64,000 nucleotides of DNA from Tribonema minus. Its lineage: Eukaryota; Sar; Xanthophyceae; Tribonematales; Tribonemataceae. The notes beneath the pieces were generated by a model. That model was not told where the DNA came from and ran no database searches. It saw nothing but the letters and a program-made list of their open reading frames with translations. The position numbers and the translations under genes are program-made. Shown here piece by piece: positions 11,222 to 20,392 of the stretch (its first letter is position 1; every line of letters starts with the position of its first letter). The DNA is taken from NCBI GenBank assembly GCA_017506865.1, contig JAFCMP010000133.1, forward strand, positions 1-64,000, written 5' to 3'.

Positions 11222-12223
11222 GGAACTGGTAGCTTGTGGAAGGTACAAGCGCGCTAATAAGGCGGGGACCAAAGCCACGGGACCACGGCCTTTTCTCAGC
11301 CTCCGAGATCCAAACCTCTCTCCGGAGGCGATGCAAAGTCCTAGTGCTTTGAGCTCTTCGAATAGACCACTCAACAGGAGTCATACTGTAGCTTGAGGTT
11401 GAACATCCCCTCTGTATGTTTGAAGTTCACACGCTCCCCCCCCCTTCTGAGACCCCAGTGGGACCGGTAGCTTGTAGCACGTACAAGCGCGCTAATAAGG
11501 CGGGGACCAAAGCCACGGGACCACGGCCTTTTCTCAGCCTCCGAGATCCAAACCTCTCTCCGGAGGCGATGCAAAGTCCTAGTGCTTTGAGCTCTTCGAA
11601 TAGACCACTCAACAGGAGTCATACTGTAGCTTGAGGTTGAACATCCCCTCTGTATGTTTGAAGTTCACACGCTCCCCCCCCCCCCTTCTGAGACCCCAGT
11701 GGGACCGGTAGCTTGTAGCACGTACAAGCGCGCTAATAAGGCGGGGACCAAAGCCACGGGACCACGGCCTTTTCTCAGCCTCCGAGATCCAAACCTCTCT
11801 CCGGAGGCGATGCAAAGTCCTAGTGCTTTGAGCTCTTCGAATAGACCACTCAACAGGAGTCATACTGTAGCTTGAGGTTGAACATCCCCTCTGTATGTTT
11901 GAAGTTCACACGCTCCCCCCCCCCCCTTCTGAGACCCCAGTGGGACCGGTAGCTTGTAGCACGTACAAGCGCGCTAATAAGGCGGGGACCAAAGCCACGG
12001 GACCACGGCCTTTTCTCAGCCTCCGAGATCCAAACCTCTCTCCGGAGGCGATGCAAAGTCCTAGTGCTTTGAGCTCTTCGAATAGACCACTCAACAGGAG
12101 TCATACTGTAGCTTGAGGTTGAACATCCCCTCTGTATGTTTGAAGTTCACACGCTCCCCCCCCCCCCCTTCTGAGACCCCAGTGGGACCGGTAGCTTGTA
12201 GCACGTACAAGCGCGCTAATAAC
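11222..12223 (+). repeat. Satellite array, direct arm (229 bp + C-run unit)
   Basis: The landmark ACAAGCGCGCTAATAA occurs at 11245, 11483, 11723/4, 11965 and 12207. Intervals are about 238, 241, 241 and 242 bp while the C-run inside each unit measures 9, 12, 12 and 13. Subtracting the C-run leaves a constant 229 bp, so the copies differ almost only by slippage in that run. Short frames in the array are by-products of the repeat. Confidence 0.92.
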
Positions 12224-12282
12224 GCTCCCCCCCCTTGTGGCTTTGGTGTGAACTTCAAGTTTGAACATGACAGTTTGAACAT

Positions 12283-13080
12283 GACAGTTTGAACATGACT
12301 CCTGTTGAGTGGTTTATTCGAAGAGCTCAAAGCAATATGACTTTGCATCGCCTCCGGAGAGAGGTTTGTATCTCGGAGGCTGAGAAAAGGCCGTGGTCCC
12401 GTGGCTTTGGTCCCCGCCTTATTAGCGCGCCTGCACCTTCCACAAGCTACCAGTCCCGTTGGGGTCTCGGGGGGGGGGGAAGCGTGTGAACTTCAAGTTT
12501 GAACATGACTCCTGTTGAGTGGTTTGTTCGAAGAGCTCAAAGCAATATGACTTTGCATCGCCTCCGGAGAGAGGTTTGGATCTCGGAGGCTGAGAAAAGG
12601 CCGTGGTCCCGTGGCTTTGGTCCCCGCCTTATTAGCGCGCTTGTACCTTCCACAAGCTACCAGTCCCGTTGGGGTCTCAGGGGGGGGAAGTTTGAACATG
12701 ACTCCTGTTGAGTGGTTTGTTCGAAGAGCTCAAAGCAATATGACTTTGCATCGCCTCCGGAGAGAGGTTTGGATCTCGGAGGCTGAGAAAAGGCCGTGGT
12801 CCCGTGGCTTTGGTCCCCGCCTTATTAGCGCGCTTGCACCTTCCACAAGCTACCTGTCCCGTTGGGGTCTCAGGGGGGGGAAGTTTGAACATGACTCCTG
12901 TTGAGTGGTTTATTCGAAGAGCTCAAAGCACTAGGACTTTGCATCGCCTCCGGAGAGAGGTTTGGATCTCGGAGGCTGAAGAGAGGCAGTGGTCCTCTGG
13001 CTCTGGTCCCCGCCTTATTAGCACGCTTGTAGTTGCCACAACTTACCAGTCCCCTCGGGGCCTCAGAGGGGGAGGGGGGA
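12283..13080 (-). repeat. Satellite array, inverted arm (192-210 bp units)
   Basis: The same satellite continues on the opposite strand. ATTAGCGCGC, the reverse complement of the landmark, occurs at 12421, 12631 and 12823, and a variant ATTAGCACGC at about 13017. Intervals are 210, 192 and 194 bp, shorter than the direct arm because the C-run side is trimmed. The last unit is the most diverged. With the direct arm this makes a 2-kb inverted repeat with its centre near 12.23-12.28 kb. Confidence 0.9.
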
Positions 13081-13253
13081 TGGGGCGCGGTGAACTTCAA
13101 ACGTACAGAGGGAATGTTCAAATTACTTTAGATCTGGAATCTCCCCCGCAAGTGACGCTCTTCCCATTTTGCAACCTCAAACGGGATTCCCATTTTTAAA
13201 CTTCAAACGGGATTCCTAAGGCTCTACCATGCTCTCACACTCACACTTGCGAG

Positions 13254-13589
13254 ATGGAGCGCCCCGCAAAGACGGCACGCCACGCCGTGCGCGACGTCCA
13301 CCTGCCGGAGCCCGTGTTTCAGGCGATCATCGACGTCCTCAGGCGCCAGAACAGGGCGGCGCACAAGGAACGGATGGCGCGCACGCTGCTCGCCGTTGAG
13401 CTCGTGCCCTTCTCGCTACATGTCGTTTCGACCCTGCTGCGCGGGCGATCCTGGTGGAACGTGACCACCCTTGACTTGAAGATCATCGTGGCATGCGCCG
13501 CACGGTTCTCGCGCATCTACACGGACGTGGTGTCCGCGTGGGTGCACTTCATGCGACACGGTATCACAGACGTGGAAGACATTGTGTGA
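13254..13589 (+). CDS. Hypothetical PLV protein, 111 aa
   Basis: A 111-residue frame starting at the first ATG, converging tail-to-tail with the integrase gene 18 bp downstream. It is basic and arginine-rich with a central hydrophobic stretch (about residues 43-60) and no signal peptide. I recognise no domain. Compact packing and viral-like composition support a real gene. A DNA-binding role is only a guess from its charge. Confidence 0.45.
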   Translation: MERPAKTARHAVRDVHLPEPVFQAIIDVLRRQNRAAHKERMARTLLAVELVPFSLHVVSTLLRGRSWWNVTTLDLKIIVACAARFSRIYTDVVSAWVHFMRHGITDVEDIV

Positions 13590-13607
13590 TCTGTAAATGA
13601 ATTGCAT

Positions 13608-14933
13608 TCAGGCATTGTGCTGCGCCCTCCATGCCGCGCGCTTCTCCTCCCACGCTTTGAGCCCTTGCGGGTCTTGCCAGGCCTGCACGTGCGAGTTCTT
13701 GTCATCCGCCTGCACGACCTTGACTACATCGCCGCGCGTCACCATGCGGTCAAAACCCTCGAGCTTCACGAGGTTCGTGGACGGCGAGTGTGATATGACC
13801 ATCCACAGCTTCGGGCCGTACGTGGGCACGTGGCTTGCCTTGAACTGGTGCGATTTGCGCTGAGCGGCGAACTTCTTGTCCGTCACCGTCACGTCAAGTT
13901 GCACCTTGTCCCCCGGTTTCAAAGGGAAATTGTACTTGGCGTTCGCGTCCGTGCCAGATGACGCCTGCCGCAGCCGCTGCACAACCAGCTTGCGCACTCG
14001 CTCCGGCAGGTCATTGACCGCGAGGTCCACGGGGCGGAAACCGTGCGCGGCGTTGATGCTGTTGTTGAGCGCTGCGGTCGCCTTCCGCAAGTTGACTGCG
14101 AGATACGCTGCCCCCTGCCTGTCGCTCAGCGAGTACATGTACTCTTTAATACGTCGATTTGCGCTTTCCACGGCTCCCTGCCCCAGCGGCAGGTGCGGCA
14201 CCCCAAACAACTGCTTGAAGCCCAGCCTCTCAGCCAGTGCGTCCATGGTTGCATTTTTGAATTCCAACCCGTTGTCGGTCTTCAGCACGCCGACTTTGTA
14301 CGGCAACGCTTCCAGAATCTTGGCTATCGCCCCCACCACCGTCTCCGCCGACTTCCCCTTGACAACGGCGGTGTAGATCATCTTCGTGAAGGTGTCGATG
14401 ATCGTGAGACAGCGCGCAGTGATACGCGTATCTTTCAGTGTCGTGTTGTCGTCCGGCCCCTTGCGCAGATCAGTCAAGTCCGCCTGGAGTATGGCGCCCG
14501 GCTTCGTCGCGATCACCGCGTGCACGCGCTGCGAGCGCCGCCGCTGCCGCCATTGAGTGTGCGACTCGTTGATCTCGAGGAAACGGCGCACCTGCGTCGT
14601 GGAAATTCCAATGTATCGCGACGCCATCAGCTTCGCGAGCTTGTTACTGCCCATGGCCTTGGGCAAATCGTCGTACTCCGCCTCCAGCACGTGAAACACG
14701 TTGTCCTGCGTGACGATCATTCGCCCCTGGTACGAATACAGCCCGTCCCCCTCGTCCTTGAGCTCCAAACCGTCAGGCCACCGGGCGAGGAGGTCCTTGG
14801 CATTCTTGAACTTGAACAGACGGGCGAGATGTAAGCCGCGCGCGTCGTCTGTTGTCGCCTCGTGGGTGGAACTGACGCCCTTCGCCGCGTCAACCAGCCT
14901 TGCGACTTCTGCAGACTCACCGCTTTCAGCCAT
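13608..14933 (-). CDS. Retroviral-type (rve) integrase of the PLV
   Basis: Catalyses strand transfer of the viral genome into the host chromosome. From the chosen start (MAESGES at 14933) the protein has 441 aa. The acidic triad is D152 (QADLTDL), D220 (LKTDNGLEF) and E256 (GAVESANRR); exactly 35 residues separate the second D from E, the D,D35E signature of retroviral and Polinton integrases. The N-terminal part (about 1-135) is helical with a DNA-binding-like segment. The C-terminal part (about 330-400) resembles the SH3-like beta barrel (LKPGDKVQLD...). The frame can be extended upstream to 15149 but that part is arginine-rich and unlike a protein, so the internal ATG is favoured. The frame is intact, so integrase could still be made. 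Confidence 0.85.
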   Translation of the reverse strand: MAESGESAEVARLVDAAKGVSSTHEATTDDARGLHLARLFKFKNAKDLLARWPDGLELKDEGDGLYSYQGRMIVTQDNVFHVLEAEYDDLPKAMGSNKLAKLMASRYIGISTTQVRRFLEINESHTQWRQRRRSQRVHAVIATKPGAILQADLTDLRKGPDDNTTLKDTRITARCLTIIDTFTKMIYTAVVKGKSAETVVGAIAKILEALPYKVGVLKTDNGLEFKNATMDALAERLGFKQLFGVPHLPLGQGAVESANRRIKEYMYSLSDRQGAAYLAVNLRKATAALNNSINAAHGFRPVDLAVNDLPERVRKLVVQRLRQASSGTDANAKYNFPLKPGDKVQLDVTVTDKKFAAQRKSHQFKASHVPTYGPKLWMVISHSPSTNLVKLEGFDRMVTRGDVVKVVQADDKNSHVQAWQDPQGLKAWEEKRAAWRAQHNA

Positions 14934-15152
14934 CCGCCGCGCGCCTCTGCCACCATGTGCAACATTTTGTGGCGCAGAATTGAGTAACCGTCGCCGAATG
15001 TGCATCCGACGGCTGATGGCGTGGCTGTGGCCGCCGACAGCCGAGATCAGCGAGCCGCTCACGCGCGCGCAGTCCGAGCCACGGCATCTGTCACGGATGG
15101 AGAGCGAGGAGTTCTGGCGGGAATACGGGGTCGTGCGCGTCAACTCCATTCA

Positions 15153-15536
15153 TTAGACGACTTGCAAGTTGGACGGATCCTCGCCGAGCGCGTTCGTCCC
15201 GAAGTTGTTGCTCACCAGGAAATTGACGAGGTTGACGTTCGCAAAGACGTTTGTCGTGGTTTCCCAGACGCCCTTGGTTATGTTCTTGTTTGCAACCTCG
15301 CACCCCAACTGGGGCTGGCCCGTCGTCCCCGCTTGATTCTTCGTGTACAGCACCTGCAGCAGGCCGTACAGCAGACGCTCCGCGCTGTCCCCCGTGCCGA
15401 TGGAGCCCGTCCCCGAGATCACTGTGTTGATGGCGCTCACGGGGATGACGTAGGAGGCGGACGATATGCTCACTGTGCCCGTCGTCGCGTACGTCGCCCC
15501 CGGGAGAAATGTGGCAACGGCGACCATCTTTCTCAT
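15153..15536 (-). CDS. Hypothetical PLV virion-like protein, 127 aa
   Basis: Rich in Ser, Thr, Gly and Ala with alternating beta-type segments (for example GTVSISSASYVIPV), like small structural proteins. It sits 15 bp from the next minus-strand gene and close to the integrase, in the block of virion-type genes. There is no cysteine cluster, membrane segment or known domain. A second ATG at codon 4 is an alternative start. Confidence 0.5.
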   Translation of the reverse strand: MRKMVAVATFLPGATYATTGTVSISSASYVIPVSAINTVISGTGSIGTGDSAERLLYGLLQVLYTKNQAGTTGQPQLGCEVANKNITKGVWETTTNVFANVNLVNFLVSNNFGTNALGEDPSNLQVV

Positions 15537-15551
15537 ACGACTACATTTTAA

Positions 15552-16475
15552 CTACACAAAGTGCGAGATGCGGATATTATTCATGGTACCTGAAGCTATC
15601 ACGTTCGTAGTCGGGCTCACCACCATCGCCAGGGTGTAAATTTGCCCTTTTGTAACGGCCAGAACGGCATTGAAAGACAACGTCGTGTAGGCGGGTCCGT
15701 AGCTGCAGACCGCGTACGTTGTATGCGTCGATGCGACGTAGACGGCGCTTTTTTTGGATTGCCACTGGAACGACACACCAGCGTTTCCCGTGCCCGATGT
15801 TAGGTAGTTGATATCAGCCTCCACCAGGATGTTACTCCCGAGAGCCTGGATCGTCGATGAGGCAACGTCGTAGCGAGTTGATGCACTGACGTTGACGTAT
15901 GTCTGCGAACTTGGCAACAGGTAGCGAGCGAGCAAGCCACCGAGATCTCCACCCGTGATCGATCCCGTGCTGCTGATGGCCAACACCTCGGTGCCCCCTG
16001 AACAGAAACTGAATTTGGCGGGTGAGGAGGCATTGAACCATAGGGTGTTTCCGTTAATTCCAATGGCGTAATCACTCGTCGACGGCGTCGTTACCGGGTA
16101 GAGCACGATGCGCGTCCCGGCAGCGGTGCCAGGCGCCCCCACCGTCGTGCCGAACACGACGCCGCTGAGCGTGCAGCCCCCCGTGACGGCCGCCGTACCG
16201 CCGACGGTGAGGTTGCCCGCCACGTTGCCGACGTTTTGGTCCACGTAGCGCTTTGACGTCTTCCAGAGGTCCCGCGTCAGCACCGGCTTGGTGCCGCGCT
16301 TGGCGTCTTGCGCGACGCTCAGCGCCAGCTTGGCGCGCTTGTCCGGCGGCGCCTCCATCGTCGGTTTGTCGCCTCGGGCGATGCGCGTCTCAATCTCCGC
16401 CGTGGTGATGGTGCCGCCGCCGTTTGTGAGAAAAAAATTGCTGGCGTCTGCCCCCGAGTTTGTGATCGTCGCCAT
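15552..16475 (-). CDS. Fibre-like virion protein, 307 aa
   Basis: Starts at MATITNSG (16475); the longer upstream frame overlaps the preceding gene and is less likely. Residues 1-80 contain a charged region. The middle has repeated Gly/Thr/Val strands (VAGNLTVGGTAAVTGG, LSGVVFGTT) like beta-helical fibre or spike proteins of phages and giant viruses. The C-terminal 120 residues are beta-rich with many Thr, Ser and Val, as in a receptor-binding head. I infer a surface fibre or decoration role; no specific family was recognised. Confidence 0.5.
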   Translation of the reverse strand: MATITNSGADASNFFLTNGGGTITTAEIETRIARGDKPTMEAPPDKRAKLALSVAQDAKRGTKPVLTRDLWKTSKRYVDQNVGNVAGNLTVGGTAAVTGGCTLSGVVFGTTVGAPGTAAGTRIVLYPVTTPSTSDYAIGINGNTLWFNASSPAKFSFCSGGTEVLAISSTGSITGGDLGGLLARYLLPSSQTYVNVSASTRYDVASSTIQALGSNILVEADINYLTSGTGNAGVSFQWQSKKSAVYVASTHTTYAVCSYGPAYTTLSFNAVLAVTKGQIYTLAMVVSPTTNVIASGTMNNIRISHFV

Positions 16476-16546
16476 GAGGATAAAGTGATAGACACGGTGA
16501 TTTTTTTGCGGCTCGTTGCGCACGTCGGCCGCCGGCGATGACGCGC

Positions 16547-18115
16547 TCACGTCTTGCGGTTGTCGTCGCGTTTCGCGGCGCGCTTCGTGCGCTCGCTCTC
16601 AGCGCGTGCCTTCGCCCGTGTCTTCGTCCCGCTGACGATGTAGGTCTTGATGGGCTTCCTTTTGGCCTTCTCTGCAGATGCCGTCTCCCTCTCCTGCAGA
16701 CCGAACGCCTGTCGTGCCACCTCCAGCTGCCTCGCCTGCTTGATGAGCCTCATTGACTCTATTGTGAGCGCCATCAGGTCAGGGCGGTTCCCCTTCAGTG
16801 CATCGGTCGCCGCGTTTGCCGCAGCGATCAGCGTGGCATCGCCGTGTGTTCTCCCCTGGTGGTAAAGGTGGTTAAACACCTTGGTGAGCACGCGCTTGCT
16901 GTTCGGTTTCGGGGCGAACGGCACCGCGTCGGGCGCCGGCCCTATCGCGACAGCGGCGTTGAAGTCCGCCAGCGGCGCCGCTGCGGGCGCTGCGGGCGCC
17001 GCGGCGCGCATCGCCTCCAACGCCGCTGCTGCCGCCGCTGCAACTTCTGCGGGGTCTTGCGCTGGCGGCGGCGACGGCACGGCTGCGGCCGCCCGCGCAA
17101 AGGCTGCGGCTGTTGTTTCTCCAGGCGAGCCGGGCGTGTCGTCAGGTCGGTCGTCTTCCATTCGCTCGTCCTGGTAAACCACCAGTTGACCTGGGGGCCC
17201 GGCATTCATAGGTCCCGCCGGCACGCCGCTCGGAGGGGCGTGGCGTGGCAGCTCGCCCCGCAGCGTGTCGAAGAGCGTCCCCACCTCTCTCCTCGCCTGC
17301 CTGTTCTCCCCGATGATCGAGTTGCCGAATGCGATCTGCTGCTGAGCGATCATGCGCGTCACCGTGGACGCATCGCCGAAGCCGCGCTGCAGGTCCGCCA
17401 CCATCCTCTGGATTGGGGCTACCGCGTCGCGCAGTGCAGCCGCCACGCCCGGCGGCACGTGGGGGAGCGCATCGTCCACTTGCATCGGCGCCTCGAGCGC
17501 CAGCATCGGCGCCGTCGATCCGTCGTTGAGCGTCATGGGTCGTGTCTGGGCGCCGGTATGCGTCATGCGACGGCGCCGCGTCTGCGACGCCACCGCTACC
17601 ACGGACGGCGTCGCCTGCGTTCCGGCGGCATTCAGTGACGGGTCGTCCGTCTGCGACGCGATCTCGCCGGACGAGGCGGTGTTCGTCTGCGACGAACTAT
17701 CGGCGGACGGAGTTGCCGTCTGAGCCGCGCCGTCTGTAGTGAACGGCGTCGCTTGCACCCCCACGTCGCGGGAATTAGGGTAGTTCGGGACTGCAAATGT
17801 ATCGGCATCCATGTCGCGCATCGGCGGCATCGGCGGAGGCATCTCCGTCACCGGCGGAGACGGCGCAGGCGGCGCCTGCAGCTGCATGAGGTACGGCAGC
17901 AGATAGGACATGTCGCCCCCACCACCCCCGCTGCCGCCCCCGCCGCTGCCACCGCTGACAACGACAGGCGCTGCCGCGGGCGCAGCCGTGCCGCCCCCCA
18001 CTTTGACGTTCACCTTGGTGATCTGCGACCGGCTCACACTCTTGTGCTTCAGGTAAACTGTCTTCTTCCTTTTGGCCACCCTCTTCTTCTTGCGATACAG
18101 TACCCTCTTTGACAT
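16547..18115 (-). CDS. Large basic, low-complexity virion-associated protein, 522 aa
   Basis: Begins with a strongly basic N-terminus (MSKRVLYRKKKRVAKRKK), suitable for DNA or membrane binding, followed by a Gly/Ser linker and a Pro-rich part. Residues about 115-195 contain around eight spaced 'QT' motifs (GVQAT, AAQTA, SSQTN, ASQTD, GTQAT, ASQTR, GAQTR). The middle and C-terminal thirds are helical (RMVADLQRGF..., LMALTIESMRLI...), ending in another Lys/Arg-rich tail. Position between fibre-like and ATPase genes suggests a core or tegument-like function. No enzyme motif was seen. Confidence 0.5.
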   Translation of the reverse strand: MSKRVLYRKKKRVAKRKKTVYLKHKSVSRSQITKVNVKVGGGTAAPAAAPVVVSGGSGGGGSGGGGGDMSYLLPYLMQLQAPPAPSPPVTEMPPPMPPMRDMDADTFAVPNYPNSRDVGVQATPFTTDGAAQTATPSADSSSQTNTASSGEIASQTDDPSLNAAGTQATPSVVAVASQTRRRRMTHTGAQTRPMTLNDGSTAPMLALEAPMQVDDALPHVPPGVAAALRDAVAPIQRMVADLQRGFGDASTVTRMIAQQQIAFGNSIIGENRQARREVGTLFDTLRGELPRHAPPSGVPAGPMNAGPPGQLVVYQDERMEDDRPDDTPGSPGETTAAAFARAAAAVPSPPPAQDPAEVAAAAAAALEAMRAAAPAAPAAAPLADFNAAVAIGPAPDAVPFAPKPNSKRVLTKVFNHLYHQGRTHGDATLIAAANAATDALKGNRPDLMALTIESMRLIKQARQLEVARQAFGLQERETASAEKAKRKPIKTYIVSGTKTRAKARAESERTKRAAKRDDNRKT

Positions 18116-18148
18116 CAGTGCTCCACTACTGTGTCACATTTTTACAAC

Positions 18149-18958
18149 TCAAAAAGTGTTCGTCAATAGTTGCCGCGGGAGATCGGCGAAAAGATAGCCG
18201 TGGGGCTCATTCGTGTACCAGTTGAAGAGTCGTTCAAACTCGCCCTTGGAGCAGAAACCGCTGACTTCCTCGTACATCTGCTCCACTTCCATGCGGTTCA
18301 AGGACTTGAACAGAACCCAGTGGGTGGAATTGAGACGGAGCGCGCGCGGCACCCCTGATCGGATCGTCTGCGCCGCCATGATGATGCTCAGCCCCAAGCC
18401 GCCGGCGACGTGTCTGCTTCGGAGGACGAGGTTGGGGAACGAGTTCTTACTGCCCCTGCTGAAGATGGCGCTGCCCTGGCAATCATCACAAAACAAGCAG
18501 AAACTGGGACGTTTGGGGACCACGGGCATGTAGCCCCGTGCCTCCAGCAGCGCCTCGTCGAAGTACGTTACGGGCTCCCCGCTCGTGTACTTGGCCAGAG
18601 CGATGCAGTACTCCAAATCCTTCCTGTATACGTCCGCGACTGCCTCGCACGAGGCGACGATCTCCTCGAGGGACTTGAAGACGGCGGGGCCGATGTCGGA
18701 GTACACCTTGTCGTCGGGTTTGAGAACGTTGCTGTACAGCGTGTTCGAGTTGGCAGTGGGCGAGATGATGAAAAGGTGTGTGATGGTTCCCTCGCGCTGC
18801 ATCATCTGAATGAGAGCAGTGGCGAGGTAGCTCTTGCCGCTCCCCGTGTGGCCCACGAGAGTGACGATGGCGGGGATGCGAGAGAGGTACCGCGACTCGA
18901 GGGGAAGCACTTTCGGAAAGTTTGCATTAAGGTCTGGGATCGTGCGCGGCTTCCTCAT
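18149..18958 (-). CDS. FtsK/HerA-type genome-packaging ATPase (A32-like)
   Basis: Pumps the viral genome into preformed capsids. It has 269 aa, typical for PLV and virophage packaging ATPases. Walker A is GHTGSGKS at residues 36-43, Walker B is FCLFCDDC at 153-160, and a conserved polar residue follows in MAAQT. The Walker B followed by a basic stretch and the Gln strand matches the A32-like branch rather than AAA or helicase proteins. Downstream of the 522-aa gene's start by about 33 bp and on the same strand. A hallmark gene for assigning the element. Confidence 0.82.
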   Translation of the reverse strand: MRKPRTIPDLNANFPKVLPLESRYLSRIPAIVTLVGHTGSGKSYLATALIQMMQREGTITHLFIISPTANSNTLYSNVLKPDDKVYSDIGPAVFKSLEEIVASCEAVADVYRKDLEYCIALAKYTSGEPVTYFDEALLEARGYMPVVPKRPSFCLFCDDCQGSAIFSRGSKNSFPNLVLRSRHVAGGLGLSIIMAAQTIRSGVPRALRLNSTHWVLFKSLNRMEVEQMYEEVSGFCSKGEFERLFNWYTNEPHGYLFADLPRQLLTNTF

Positions 18959-18978
18959 TTACCCAGGCTCACACAATT

Positions 18979-19425
18979 TCACACGAAGTTTATCGTGTGG
19001 GCCGCCGTGTACTTTGCGCGCTTGAAGTCTTGAACGATATCTCCGTGGGCCGCCCTCAGGGACGCCAACTCTTCCTTGATTTCAGCGAGCTCGCCGGTGT
19101 GACTGTGAATGTGTTCCAGTATGTCCTCGGCATCAACGAAATCGACGTCCATGTCATCGTCCGAATCCGCCTTCGTGGGCGCAGGCTCGTCGGCGACGGG
19201 CTCCGTGGGCGCCGCCTTCGTGGACGCCGTCTTCGTGGGCGGCGCCGTCACGTCCACGGGCGCAGGCTCGCCGACGACAGTCGGTGTGGGCGCCTCAGCG
19301 GCGGGCGCCTCGGGGGCGGGTGTCGCCTCGGGGTCTTTGGCCGCGGCGGCCTTCGCCTCGAGCGACGCCCGGCGCGCGGCGAGACACTTCGCGAACGCCG
19401 CCTGCTGAGCCTCGGTCCTCGCCAT
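18979..19425 (-). CDS. Ala/Pro-rich acidic PLV protein, 148 aa
   Basis: Starts at MARTEAQQ (19425). A short basic helical N-terminus is followed by a long Ala/Pro/Thr-rich linker with an 'APT' and 'EAP' rhythm, then an acidic patch (DSDDDMDVDFVDAED) and a C-terminal helix (ELAEIKEELASLRAA) that could form a coiled coil. Function unknown; it may be a scaffold or tegument factor. It is divergent from the small gene at 19459. Confidence 0.5.
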   Translation of the reverse strand: MARTEAQQAAFAKCLAARRASLEAKAAAAKDPEATPAPEAPAAEAPTPTVVGEPAPVDVTAPPTKTASTKAAPTEPVADEPAPTKADSDDDMDVDFVDAEDILEHIHSHTGELAEIKEELASLRAAHGDIVQDFKRAKYTAAHTINFV

Positions 19426-19458
19426 GTTTTTTTCTTGCTCACATGGTACAAACAAAAT
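19426..19458. promoter_or_regulatory. 33-bp divergent intergenic region
   Basis: Only 33 bp separate the start codons of the minus-strand 148-aa gene and the plus-strand late gene cluster (60 aa, penton, 129 aa, capsid). Both promoters must lie here or inside the genes. The sequence has a T7 run and an A-rich stretch (AACAAAAT) just before the plus-strand ATG. Confidence 0.4.
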
Positions 19459-19641
19459 ATGGCTCAGATTGTCACGGTTGATCTGGCGCGTTTCATCACC
19501 GACGCGCCGTTTTCCGAGGAGAAATACAACCGCATCGTCAGTAACATTCGCAAGACGGAGGCGAGGCAGCAGCGGCAACTCAACAAAATCTTGCTCGACA
19601 AGATAAGCGCAGCCAATGAGCGTGACCCCCCTGCCCAGTGA
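19459..19641 (+). CDS. Small PLV protein, 60 aa
   Basis: A 60-residue helical protein (MAQIVTVDLARF...) with many charged residues in its second half. Its end overlaps the penton-like gene, whose ATG is at 19616, by 26 bp in another frame, an economical arrangement supporting a real gene. Function unknown. Confidence 0.45.
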   Translation: MAQIVTVDLARFITDAPFSEEKYNRIVSNIRKTEARQQRQLNKILLDKISAANERDPPAQ

Positions 19642-20383
19642 CACCAACGTGTACGTCTCGAGCCTGTCGGCGACGCGCACGGGCCCCATGCACAACGACG
19701 TGGAGGTGTCGCTGCCACGGCCCGTGCTCGCGACGGACGGCTATTCGCTCAAGATGAGCATACTCAGCCTCTCCATCGCCAACACCCAGACGTGTATCAA
19801 CGTGTACAACAACACGTTGACGATTTCAGGGGTGACGCAGACTATCACCCCCGGCAACTACAGCGCCGCCGTCCTGGCAGCAGCGCTCAACACTGCGTTC
19901 CCCACGCGCTCCGTCACGTTCAACGCGCTGACGAGTCAGATGACGTTCTCATCGCCGACGACCATGGTCATCAGCGGGTCATTGTGCGACCCCCTCGGCA
20001 TCACGGAGGGCACGAGCGGACTCGTGGTTTCCAGCAAAAATTCTGTTGACCTATCGGGTAACAGCGTCATCTATGTCTTCACCTCGCTATCGTGCGATTC
20101 CGTCAACGCCGCCCAAGCCAGTAAGCGAGGACTGCTCGCCGTCCTGCAAAACGACGTGCCGCCGCTCGGCGTCTTGCACTACAGCGACCCAAACGGGCGA
20201 CAAGGAGGGCTCATCGCCGAGAGGGGGGTATTTGGATTCCATCTTCAACTTCTTGACAATCGCGGGCGTAGTCTACTGGCTAGCCTCCCGTTTGACTGTG
20301 TGATCAAATTTACACAAGTGGCAACTGGCCAGCGAGACTTGCATATCGAACGCCCAGGCTCACTTAGTGCACGATTTCAATAA
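19616..20383 (+). CDS. Penton (minor capsid) protein candidate, 255 aa
   Basis: Expected to form the capsid vertices. The protein is beta-rich throughout and about the length of PLV and virophage pentons (single jelly roll). The segment VTQTITPGNYSAAVLAAALN near residues 75-95 follows the 'TPGNYS...L...LN' pattern often seen in minor capsid proteins of this group. It is placed two genes upstream of the major capsid gene on the same strand. The stop codon overlaps an AATAAA signal. Assignment rests on pattern, length and position. Confidence 0.6.
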   Translation: MSVTPLPSDTNVYVSSLSATRTGPMHNDVEVSLPRPVLATDGYSLKMSILSLSIANTQTCINVYNNTLTISGVTQTITPGNYSAAVLAAALNTAFPTRSVTFNALTSQMTFSSPTTMVISGSLCDPLGITEGTSGLVVSSKNSVDLSGNSVIYVFTSLSCDSVNAAQASKRGLLAVLQNDVPPLGVLHYSDPNGRQGGLIAERGVFGFHLQLLDNRGRSLLASLPFDCVIKFTQVATGQRDLHIERPGSLSARFQ

Positions 20384-20384
20384 A
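20379..20384 (+). terminator. Polyadenylation signal overlapping the penton stop codon
   Basis: CAATAAAAAAAATG surrounds the TAA stop (20381-20383), giving an AATAAA hexamer, and the next gene starts only about 10 bp later. Together with the one at 20792 it suggests separate mRNAs. Confidence 0.45.
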
Positions 20385-20392
20385 AAAAATGT

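Noticed and set aside
11222-13080. CRISPR-like array
   Set aside because: The whole unit of about 240 bp is repeated with no unique spacers, and the DNA is eukaryotic.
11096-13121. Families of 60-130 residue frames repeated on both strands
   Set aside because: They follow the satellite unit and its inversion; frames differ by strand and lack independent support.
14043-14834. 263-residue frame opposite the integrase
   Set aside because: Shadow frame; the minus strand has the complete D,D35E core.
16844-17638. 264-residue plus-strand frame opposite the 522-aa PLV gene
   Set aside because: Arg/His-rich shadow of the GC-rich virion gene.
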